NCBI GenBank assembly: GCA_003140705.1
Contig: PLKU01000374.1
Coordinates: 9,229-14,325, forward strand
DNA length: 5,097 nt
Direction of reading: 5' to 3'
From: Acidobacteriaceae bacterium
GTDB taxonomy: Bacteria > Acidobacteriota > Terriglobia > Terriglobales > Acidobacteriaceae
Under the pieces are notes generated by a model. That model searched no databases and had not been told where the DNA came from. It saw nothing but the letters and a program-made list of their open reading frames with translations. The stretch's first letter is position 1. Each line of letters starts with the position of its first letter. Of the stretch, positions 1-5,097 are shown piece by piece. Both the position numbers and the translations under genes were made by a program.

Positions 1-1
1 C

Positions 2-1198
2 AACGTGGGAGCAGGTCCGCAGCAGCAATGGATCAGCCGCAACAGCGAGTGGGGCAGCTGGACCGGCGCCAACTGGAACATGGTGTTCGTCGGAGTTTCC
101 AATCCACCCGCTGGCGAGTGGCCCGCTCCCCCGTACACCAAGATCGCCCAGACTCCCATCGTTCGAGAAAAGCCTTTCCTTCAAGTGGATGCGATGGGGA
201 ACTATAGCGTCCGCGTGCCATCACTTGTGACCGACTCCGCGGGCATTTCCTGGCACTCGGGGTCCACACCCGGGAAGTCAATCCCGCTTTCGAAGTTCTA
301 CATCGCCCACCCCGGAGTGGACACCGCGGCCGCCATCAATGCGCAGCTCGCTCAGGGAAAGAACCTCCTTTTCACGCCAGGCATTTACGACTTGGCTGAA
401 GCGATTCGCGTGACGCGGCCCAACGCCGTCGTCATGGGTCTTGGTTTCGCCACGCTGCGCCCCACGAACGGCACAGCAGCCATGACCACGGAAGATGTGG
501 ACGGCGTCATCATAGCCGGCCTTCTATTTGACGCTGCGGCTACCAGTTCACCGGTTCTGCTGCAGGTTGGCGCGGACGGCAGCCACATGAGCCACGCCAA
601 GAACCCGATCTCTCTGCACGATGTCTTCTTTCGGGTCGGTGGCGCGGGAGTTGGGCGCGCCGGGATCAATCTGAAAATCAACAGCCACGACACCATCGTT
701 GACCATACCTGGATTTGGCGTGCCGACCACGGGGCAGGCGTCGGGTGGAACGCGAATACCAGTACCAACGGCCTGGTGGTCAATGGCGACAATGTGACGA
801 TCTACGGACTGTTTGTCGAACATCACCAGCAGTTCCAGGTGCTTTGGAGCGGGAACGGCGGGCGCACCTACTTCTATCAATCCGAGATCCCGTACGACCC
901 GCCGGACCAGCCCAGCTACACGAGTGCCACTGGGACCAACGGCTGGGCCTCGTATAAGGTCGCTGACAATGTAACGACACACGAAGCCTGGGGTCTTGGC
1001 GTCTACTCGGTGTTCCGCCATCCGAATGTAACGCTCAGCCGCGCCATCGAAGTGCCAGTGGCGCCCGGAGTGAAATTCCATCACATGGTGGCCATCGCCC
1101 TCGACAATCTTGGCGAAATCAGCAACGTCATCAACAGCACTGGCGGTCCAACATCAACCAAGCCGCGCACCACGCCCAGAGTGACAACCTTCCCTTGA
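2..1198 (+). CDS. Secreted-type right-handed beta-helix protein, C-terminal part (5' end outside window)
   Basis: The frame is open from base 2 to the TGA at 1196-1198. The first in-frame GTG (base 5) is very unlikely to be the true start, because the protein begins mid-domain with a Trp-rich stretch (WISRNSEWGSWTG, then WNMVFVG). Counting from that GTG, residues about 100-130 match the usual entry of a pectin-lyase-like beta-helix: a D-x-AAAI segment, then LLFTPGIYDL. Rung-like segments follow to about residue 280 (VVMGLGFATL, DGVIIAGLLFD, NGLVVNGDNVTIYGLFVEHH). A conserved-looking tail has IPYDPPDQ, THEAWGLGVYS and VPVAPGVKFHH. From memory, close relatives in Actinobacteria and Acidobacteriota are larger, exported, and often deposited under misleading names such as 'adenylyl cyclase' or 'coagulation factor 5/8 type'. 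No cyclase domain is visible. A carbohydrate-active role is plausible from the fold, but no catalytic residues can be assigned. Signal peptide and N-terminal domains lie outside the window. Confidence 0.85.
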   Translation, partial: NVGAGPQQQWISRNSEWGSWTGANWNMVFVGVSNPPAGEWPAPPYTKIAQTPIVREKPFLQVDAMGNYSVRVPSLVTDSAGISWHSGSTPGKSIPLSKFYIAHPGVDTAAAINAQLAQGKNLLFTPGIYDLAEAIRVTRPNAVVMGLGFATLRPTNGTAAMTTEDVDGVIIAGLLFDAAATSSPVLLQVGADGSHMSHAKNPISLHDVFFRVGGAGVGRAGINLKINSHDTIVDHTWIWRADHGAGVGWNANTSTNGLVVNGDNVTIYGLFVEHHQQFQVLWSGNGGRTYFYQSEIPYDPPDQPSYTSATGTNGWASYKVADNVTTHEAWGLGVYSVFRHPNVTLSRAIEVPVAPGVKFHHMVAIALDNLGEISNVINSTGGPTSTKPRTTPRVTTFP

Positions 1199-1341
1199 GA
1201 TCGACGAACGATTCGTGACCTGGAAGGCCGCATGCCCTATCTAAGCAGCGTCATCTGGCTGCGGAATGGAAAACTTGAAAGCTCGCCCAGCCAGGTTCAT
1301 GCAAATGCACCGGCTCGTGTGAGAATGAAACGATACACAAA
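1199..1341 (+). promoter_or_regulatory. Leader region of the S1 gene with weak hairpins and no clear Shine-Dalgarno
   Basis: This 143-bp gap must hold the promoter and 5' leader of the S1 gene unless S1 is read through from the beta-helix gene. Visible structures are a 5-bp hairpin (ACGAA 1204-1208 with TTCGT 1212-1216), a 5-bp hairpin (GCAGC 1245-1249 with GCTGC 1258-1262), and a longer-range pairing (ACCTGG 1218-1223 with CCAGGT 1291-1296) that encloses the second hairpin. A TTGAAA hexamer at 1275-1280 resembles a -35 box, but no good -10 box lies 16-18 bases downstream. The stretch just before the ATG is A-rich, with no GGAG-like motif at normal spacing. Leaders of rpsA genes in other bacteria are known to be structured, to have poor Shine-Dalgarno sequences, and to be controlled by S1 itself. 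Similar control here is inference. Confidence 0.3.
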
Positions 1342-3099
1342 ATGACAAACGACGCACACAACACGACAGGCAACAGTCTCTCAAAGTCCGCTGCAACTCC
1401 AAGTGACTCAGTTGAGGAGTCCACTGAATCATTCGCTGACCTGCTGTCAGCTTTTGAGAAGTCCCACACTCACAAGGCGCAGACCGGCGCAAGACAGTTG
1501 CAGGGCACTGTCGTTTCACTCTCCGCCGAGCAGGTGTTTCTGGACATCGGCTACAAGACAGAGGGCGTTCTTCCGCGATCAGCGTTTGACCGCAATGCCG
1601 AGAACGTCAAGCCGGGCGATACCGTCCCCGTCTCAGTAACAGGACGCGACGAAGAACACTACTACCAGCTGTCCCGATTTAAAGTGGCCCAGCCTCGTGA
1701 CTGGTCTGCTCTGGAAGCCGCCTTCGCTGAGAAGACAGCTGTGGTGGGGACGGTGACCGCGCTGGTGAAGGGCGGGCTTAACGTAGACGTTGGCGTGAGA
1801 GCGTTTATGCCCGCCAGCCGCAGCGGGACCCGCGATGCCGTCGAGTTGGAGAAACTGGTCGGCACAGAGATCACGTGCCGCATCACGAAACTCGACGTGA
1901 CCGATGAGAATGTTGTTGTCGATCGCCGCGTGGTGCTTGAAGAGCAAGCGCGTGCCGCGCAGCAAGGTCACTTTGAGGCTATGAAGCCGGGAGACGTGCT
2001 CGCTGGCACGGTGCGCACCCTGATGCCCTACGGCGCGTTCATCGACCTGGGCGGAGTTGACGGCTTGCTCCATGTGAGCGATATCGCCCACAGCCGGGTC
2101 ACAAAGCCCGAAGACGTTCTGACCGTGGGCCAGCAGCTCCAAGTAAAGATCCTCAAGATCGATCCCGAATCGAAAAAGCTCTCACTCGGCCTGAAACAGT
2201 TGCAGGCCGAGCCCTGGGAGAAGGCGCCGGAACGCCTGCTCGCCGGTCAGCGCATTACCGGAACCGTGACACGGCTCGCCGATTTTGGGGCATTCGTCGA
2301 GATCGAGCCCGGTGTGGAGGGTCTGATCCATATTTCGGAAATGTCCTACGGCAAGAAGCTCCGCCACCCCGGCGACATCCTCAAGCAGGGCGACCGCGTC
2401 GACGCCGTCATTCTCTCGGTCAAGCCCGAAGAGCGCCGTATCGCTCTCGGTCTGAAGCAAACTCTGACAGATCCCTGGTTCAATGCTCCGCAGAAGTTCC
2501 CGGTAGGCTCGCAGATCGAAGGCCCGGTGACCAAGCTCATGAACTTCGGCGCTTTCGTCCAGTTGGAAGATGGCATCGAAGGCCTGATTCATGTGAGCGA
2601 GATCAGCGCCGACAAGCGCATCAACCATCCTCAGGATGTGCTGCGCGCAGGCCAGGTGGTGAAAGCCCAGATTCTGGCTATCGACACAGGAAAGCGCCAG
2701 ATCAAGCTCAGCATGAAGCAGCTGGTCCCGACGAGCATCGATGAGTACATCGCCGAGCACAACGTTGGGGACCAGGTCTCTGGCCGCGTGGTTGAGCAAT
2801 CACCAACCCTGATCCACATCGAACTTGGTGAGGGCATCCGCGCCACCTGCCGCACGGGAGTGTTCGCGGGATTGAGTGGCACCCCAACCCGTGCAGCAGA
2901 GCCCGAGGCACAAAGCGGGGCAGCGGTGGCGGCAAAGCCCGACCTTTCCAGCCTTTCCTCGCTGCTGAAAGCGCGCTGGCAAGGCAGCTCTCCCGCGGCT
3001 TCGTCAGGGCCGGAGCCTGTAAGCGCAGGCCAGATCCGCGCGTTCAAGATCACGAAGCTGGATGCTGAAACCAAGAAGATTGAAGTGGAATTGGGCTAG
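1342..3099 (+). CDS. rpsA: 30S ribosomal protein S1 homologue, six S1 RNA-binding repeats
   Basis: The 585-aa product has tandem S1 (OB-fold) repeats at about residues 50-114, 133-198, 216-286, 302-373, 389-460 and 475-585. Repeats 3-5 are the best preserved, each with the typical YGAF/FGAF core and a GLLHVSD, GLIHISE or GLIHVSE motif, ending in LGLKQ or LSMKQ. Repeats 1 and 2 are divergent, as in other S1 proteins, where they contact the ribosome. Repeat 6 is interrupted: its first half (GDQVSGRVVEQ) and its last strands (IRAFKITKLDAETKKIEVEL) are separated by an Ala/Ser/Pro-rich segment at about residues 508-562. Length is close to E. coli S1 (557 aa). S1 delivers structured or Shine-Dalgarno-poor mRNAs to the 30S subunit in the cytoplasm. 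The ATG at 1342 is preferred because the product starts with a short Thr/Ser-rich tail before repeat 1; no in-frame alternative has a better ribosome site. The gene stands alone, convergent with the zinc-finger gene downstream. Confidence 0.93.
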   Translation: MTNDAHNTTGNSLSKSAATPSDSVEESTESFADLLSAFEKSHTHKAQTGARQLQGTVVSLSAEQVFLDIGYKTEGVLPRSAFDRNAENVKPGDTVPVSVTGRDEEHYYQLSRFKVAQPRDWSALEAAFAEKTAVVGTVTALVKGGLNVDVGVRAFMPASRSGTRDAVELEKLVGTEITCRITKLDVTDENVVVDRRVVLEEQARAAQQGHFEAMKPGDVLAGTVRTLMPYGAFIDLGGVDGLLHVSDIAHSRVTKPEDVLTVGQQLQVKILKIDPESKKLSLGLKQLQAEPWEKAPERLLAGQRITGTVTRLADFGAFVEIEPGVEGLIHISEMSYGKKLRHPGDILKQGDRVDAVILSVKPEERRIALGLKQTLTDPWFNAPQKFPVGSQIEGPVTKLMNFGAFVQLEDGIEGLIHVSEISADKRINHPQDVLRAGQVVKAQILAIDTGKRQIKLSMKQLVPTSIDEYIAEHNVGDQVSGRVVEQSPTLIHIELGEGIRATCRTGVFAGLSGTPTRAAEPEAQSGAAVAAKPDLSSLSSLLKARWQGSSPAASSGPEPVSAGQIRAFKITKLDAETKKIEVELG

Positions 3100-3161
3100 G
3101 CCGCTGGATTGGTATCAACTCGCAGGAAGGTAGCGGCTCCCCGATCTGAATGCGAGAAGCC

Positions 3162-3422
3162 CTAGAGATATACCTCATCGATGTAGCACCAGCGCCAGTC
3201 CTCGCCGCGCTCGGCAGATTGAATCAACGGGTGTTGCGTTGCATGGAAATGCGCACGCGCATGACGGTTCTTTGACGAGTCGCAACAGCCCACGTGTCCA
3301 CATTCGAGGCACATGCGCAGATGTAGCCACGTATCGCCCATCTTGAGGCATTCTTCGCAGCCCTTCGTCGCCGGCTTGACCTTCTTCAAGTGTTCCGCAA
3401 CATGACTACACACAGCGGCCAT
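3162..3422 (-). CDS. UBP-type zinc-finger protein (86 aa)
   Basis: This small cytoplasmic protein consists almost entirely of one zf-UBP (ZnF-UBP/BUZ) domain. The zinc-ligand pattern is visible: C5-x-H7, C22-x2-C25, C38-x2-C41, C46, then H54-x3-H58-x5-H64. A C-terminal WCYIDEVYL segment (residues 78-86) matches the aromatic edge that lines the ubiquitin tail pocket in eukaryotic members such as HDAC6 and USP5. Those domains bind the free C-terminal glycines of ubiquitin. Bacterial versions occur as stand-alone proteins of unknown partner, so a function should not be copied over. The ATG at 3420-3422 is firmly supported by a GGAGG six bases upstream. The gene lies 29 bp downstream of the BtuF-like gene on the same strand and is probably co-transcribed with it. 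No signal peptide or membrane segment is seen. Confidence 0.9.
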   Translation of the reverse strand: MAAVCSHVAEHLKKVKPATKGCEECLKMGDTWLHLRMCLECGHVGCCDSSKNRHARAHFHATQHPLIQSAERGEDWRWCYIDEVYL

Positions 3423-3428
3423 CGGAAA

Positions 3429-3433
3429 CCTCC
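3429..3433 (-). promoter_or_regulatory. Strong ribosome binding site of the UBP zinc-finger gene
   Basis: The plus strand reads CCTCC, giving GGAGG on the coding strand, six bases before the ATG. It is a near-perfect Shine-Dalgarno sequence within the 29-bp gap after the BtuF-like gene, and it fixes the start of the small gene. Confidence 0.85.
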
Positions 3434-3451
3434 ATCAAATTGGACTTGCCT

Positions 3452-3607
3452 TCACCTTGCACTGGCCTTCACCGCACTTGCCAGGCATGTCGGACACAGA
3501 CAATCGGCGCCGGGGGCAGTGGATGGCTTCAGCGGTGGCAAATCGTTGCACCAGCAGCCGCCCATTTTGCATTCGAAGGCATTGCCGCATTCGGGGCAGG
3601 TCTTCAT
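3452..3607 (-). other. CWC-type cysteine-rich domain, possibly an embedded former gene
   Basis: This is the C-terminal 51 residues of the BtuF-like protein. It begins at an in-frame ATG (3605-3607) and reads MKTCPECGNAFEC, as stand-alone CWC-family proteins typically begin. Its cysteines are arranged CxxC, C, CWC, CLC, C, which suggests metal binding. Directly before the ATG the coding strand reads AAGATAAGG, with only a poor AGG touching the start codon. A TAA in another frame lies within these bases, which is what a former gene boundary would look like. Expression as a separate product by re-initiation is possible but unproven. Confidence 0.7.
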
Positions 3608-4558
3608 CCTTATCTTTGATGCACAGTCACTCGATCTGGAAACAGCTCGAACCGCATCGGCCGGACCATTCCAGCCAAACATGTCGGGATGGATCAGGTG
3701 GGCCAGCAGTTCTGTTCCATCAACCACGCGCGGGCCGGGACGAGCGAAATAAGAATTCGCGTCAACGGCATATACGCGCTGGTTGCGCACCGCGGGAAGA
3801 TCAGCCCAGCCCGGTTGGCTTTCAAGATGCCCTACCTGTTCGAGGGCCTTTTCAAGATTGAAGCCGCAAGGCGTGAAGACGATGATCTCGGGAGACCAGT
3901 CCAGCACGTCGGACCACGGGATGCGCACAGAATCTGTCTCTTTGCGGGCCAGCTCATCGGTTCCACCCGCAAGCTCAACCATCTCCCCAACCCAGTGCCC
4001 AGCGCAGTAGACCGGGTCAGCCCACTCCATGCAGAGGACACGGGGCCGCCTGGCAATTTGGCTTGACCGCTCAGATATTCTTTTCAGCCTCTTACGGCAA
4101 TCGTCGATGTATATCTCCGCCTTGGCCAAGCGACCGGTTGTCAGGCCCAACTCCCTGATGTTTTCAAAGATTCCGGCCAGCGAGTGCGGGCTCATCCAGA
4201 GGATTTCAGGTGCGGGTTGGAGCAGTTCCAGCACGGAGGCCAGATCGTTGCCGGAAGTAGCGCAGACCTGACACAAATTCTGGGTCAGAATCAGATCGGG
4301 CTTCAGTTCGCGGATCAGATCTTCGTCCACCTCGTAGAGGCTGCCACCACTGCGAATCCGCTCAGCAACCGCAGCATCAATCTCGCGCAAGCTCATTTTT
4401 TCAAGGGCGATCGATGGACGAACCACGACTGGTTTCAACTTTGCTTCGACAGGAAAATCGCATTCGTGCGAGACTCCAACCAGCTGATCGCCGAGGCCCA
4501 ACCCGTAAACCATTTCAGTGGCGGCGGGCAGAAACGAGACAATTCTTCGTTGGTTCAA
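3452..4558 (-). CDS. BtuF-like corrinoid/metal-chelate binding protein fused to a C-terminal Cys-rich CWC domain
   Basis: The 368-aa product has two parts. Residues about 4-305 form a class III periplasmic-binding (BtuF/FhuD-like) fold. It opens with RIVSFLPAATEMVYGLGLGD, then GVSHECDFP, LKPDLILTQNLCQVC, LCMEWADPVYCAGHWVGEM, and ends with LLAHLIHPDMF. After a linker of about ten residues, residues 318-368 hold a CWC-type Cys-rich domain (C321-x2-C324, C330, C335-W-C337, C353-L-C355, C358). There is no signal peptide or lipobox: the mature fold starts within five residues of the N-terminus, so the protein is probably cytoplasmic, unlike ABC-transporter BtuF. This subfamily is usually annotated as 'cobalamin-binding protein'; the ligand is not shown by sequence. 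The start is TTG at 4558, supported by a GGAG eight bases upstream and by the fold beginning at once; no in-frame ATG lies just upstream. No transporter genes are visible nearby. Confidence 0.88.
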   Translation of the reverse strand: MNQRRIVSFLPAATEMVYGLGLGDQLVGVSHECDFPVEAKLKPVVVRPSIALEKMSLREIDAAVAERIRSGGSLYEVDEDLIRELKPDLILTQNLCQVCATSGNDLASVLELLQPAPEILWMSPHSLAGIFENIRELGLTTGRLAKAEIYIDDCRKRLKRISERSSQIARRPRVLCMEWADPVYCAGHWVGEMVELAGGTDELARKETDSVRIPWSDVLDWSPEIIVFTPCGFNLEKALEQVGHLESQPGWADLPAVRNQRVYAVDANSYFARPGPRVVDGTELLAHLIHPDMFGWNGPADAVRAVSRSSDCASKIRMKTCPECGNAFECKMGGCWCNDLPPLKPSTAPGADCLCPTCLASAVKASAR

Positions 4559-4566
4559 TGCGGTTT

Positions 4567-4570
4567 CTCC
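4567..4570 (-). promoter_or_regulatory. Ribosome binding site supporting the TTG start of the BtuF-like gene
   Basis: The plus strand CTCC gives GGAG on the coding strand, eight bases before the TTG at 4556-4558. Together with the BtuF-like fold starting at residue 4-5, it supports a TTG start and argues against a longer N-terminus with a signal peptide. Confidence 0.65.
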
Positions 4571-4656
4571 AAGGTCAGTTTGACACGAGAGACGGCAGCC
4601 CGCGGCATTTACCCTCGAGCTGACGAATCAGGCGGCTTCGCTGGCAAGAAATTCCC

Positions 4657-5097
4657 TTAATCGCCCCAGCCCTTCGCCCGCTCAACGGCTCTCTGCCAGC
4701 GACCCAACCGTTCTGCCCGCTCGCATGCGGCCATCTTTGGCTCGAAGCGGACGTCGCCCTCACGTTTCTGACGCAACTCCTTTGGCCCGGCCCAGAATCC
4801 TGTCGCCAGCCCTGCCAGGTAGGCCGCTCCCAGCGCAGTGGTTTCAGTCACTTGTGGACGCACAACCGGCACACCTAACAGATCGGCCTGGAACTGCATC
4901 AGCAGATTGTTGACTGAGGCACCACCATCGACGCGCAGTGCCGCCAGGGGCGTCGTCTCGCTTTCCACAGCTTTCAGGACGTCGGCCACCTGGAAGGCGA
5001 TGCTTTCAAGCGCCGCGCGCGCAATGTTTCCCGGTTTAGTGTCGCGACGCAGGCCAATGAGTAGTCCGCCCGCGTGTGCATCCCAGTGCGGAGCGCC
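4657..5097 (-). CDS. glpK: Glycerol kinase, C-terminal part (5' end outside window)
   Basis: The frame is open from the right window edge to the TAA at 4657-4659, giving the last 146 residues. They match the FGGY C-terminal domain of glycerol kinase along their whole length. In order they show [11 protein letters not shown], then [17 protein letters not shown], then [20 protein letters not shown], then [19 protein letters not shown], then GFWAGPKEL, and a tail with [12 protein letters not shown]. The enzyme phosphorylates glycerol to sn-glycerol 3-phosphate with ATP in the cytoplasm. The DGG loop and the [10 protein letters not shown] helix belong to the nucleotide-side lobe. An internal GTG at 4987-4989 is not a start, since the conserved sequence continues upstream of it. 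Xylulokinase and other FGGY sugar kinases are less likely, given the close resemblance to E. coli GlpK. Partner genes such as glpF or glpD are not visible. The BtuF-like gene follows after 98 bp on the same strand. Confidence 0.95.
   Translation of the reverse strand, partial: GAPHWDAHAGGLLIGLRRDTKPGNIARAALESIAFQVADVLKAVESETTPLAALRVDGGASVNNLLMQFQADLLGVPVVRPQVTETTALGAAYLAGLATGFWAGPKELRQKREGDVRFEPKMAACERAERLGRWQRAVERAKGWGD

Noticed and set aside
548..1084. Antisense open frame of 178 codons inside the beta-helix gene
   Set aside because: It is a shadow of a GC-rich coding region, with no domain and no ribosome site; the sense frame has conserved motifs.
1275..1305. Sigma-70-like promoter for the S1 gene built on TTGAAA at 1275-1280
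   Set aside because: No acceptable -10 hexamer occurs at 16-18 bp spacing, so it is mentioned only within the leader entry.
2182..2799. Antisense open frame of 205 codons inside the S1 gene
   Set aside because: It mirrors the periodic S1 repeats on the opposite strand and shows no recognisable domain. The sense frame is clearly S1.
4605..4640. Possible terminator after glpK
   Set aside because: Only a 4-bp CTGA/TCAG stem with a TTCG loop is visible, with no T-tract behind it.
4559..4656. Possible cobalamin riboswitch upstream of the BtuF-like gene
   Set aside because: The gap is only 98 bp, too short for the usual aptamer plus expression platform, and no B12-box-like sequence is seen.
4184..4660. 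Plus-strand open frame of 158 codons over the BtuF-like gene start and the glpK gap
   Set aside because: It is opposite a well-supported BtuF-like protein, and its translation has no recognisable features.
4987..4989. GTG as a start of a short 110-aa protein
   Set aside because: Conserved glycerol kinase sequence continues without a break upstream to the window edge, so this is an internal Val codon.

Overview
The window looks like bacterial chromosome of moderately high GC, judged by eye. The most likely source is an Acidobacteriota (Terriglobia-like) genome. This rests on three things: a six-repeat S1 protein whose last repeat is split by an Ala/Ser/Pro-rich linker, a secreted-type beta-helix protein of a family I associate with Acidobacteriota and Actinobacteria, and a bacterial UBP zinc finger. 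The assignment is an inference from protein character; there is no rRNA or other phylogenetic marker to settle it.

Layout: (1) 2-1198, plus strand: the C-terminal part of a large right-handed beta-helix protein, cut by the left window edge. (2) 1199-1341: a 143-bp leader with weak hairpins and no convincing Shine-Dalgarno sequence. (3) 1342-3099, plus strand: a ribosomal protein S1 homologue (rpsA-like, 585 aa). (4) 3100-3161: a short convergent intergenic gap without a clear terminator. (5) 3162-3422, minus strand: an 86-aa UBP-type zinc-finger protein. (6) 3452-4558, minus strand: a BtuF-like corrinoid/metal-chelate binding protein that lacks a signal peptide and carries a C-terminal Cys-rich 'CWC' domain. 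(7) 4559-4656: a 98-bp gap. (8) 4657-5097, minus strand: the C-terminal 146 residues of glycerol kinase GlpK, cut by the right window edge.

The three minus-strand genes run glpK, btuF-like, UBP zinc finger. The last two are only 29 bp apart and are probably co-transcribed; glpK may or may not belong to the same transcript. S1 is a translation housekeeping gene and appears to be transcribed alone. No mobile element, CRISPR array, tRNA or rRNA was seen. The least ordinary part is the pair of cysteine-rich minus-strand genes: a substrate-binding fold apparently kept in the cytoplasm, rich in conserved-looking Cys/His and fused to a CWC domain, followed by a ubiquitin-binding-type zinc finger in an organism not expected to have ubiquitin.
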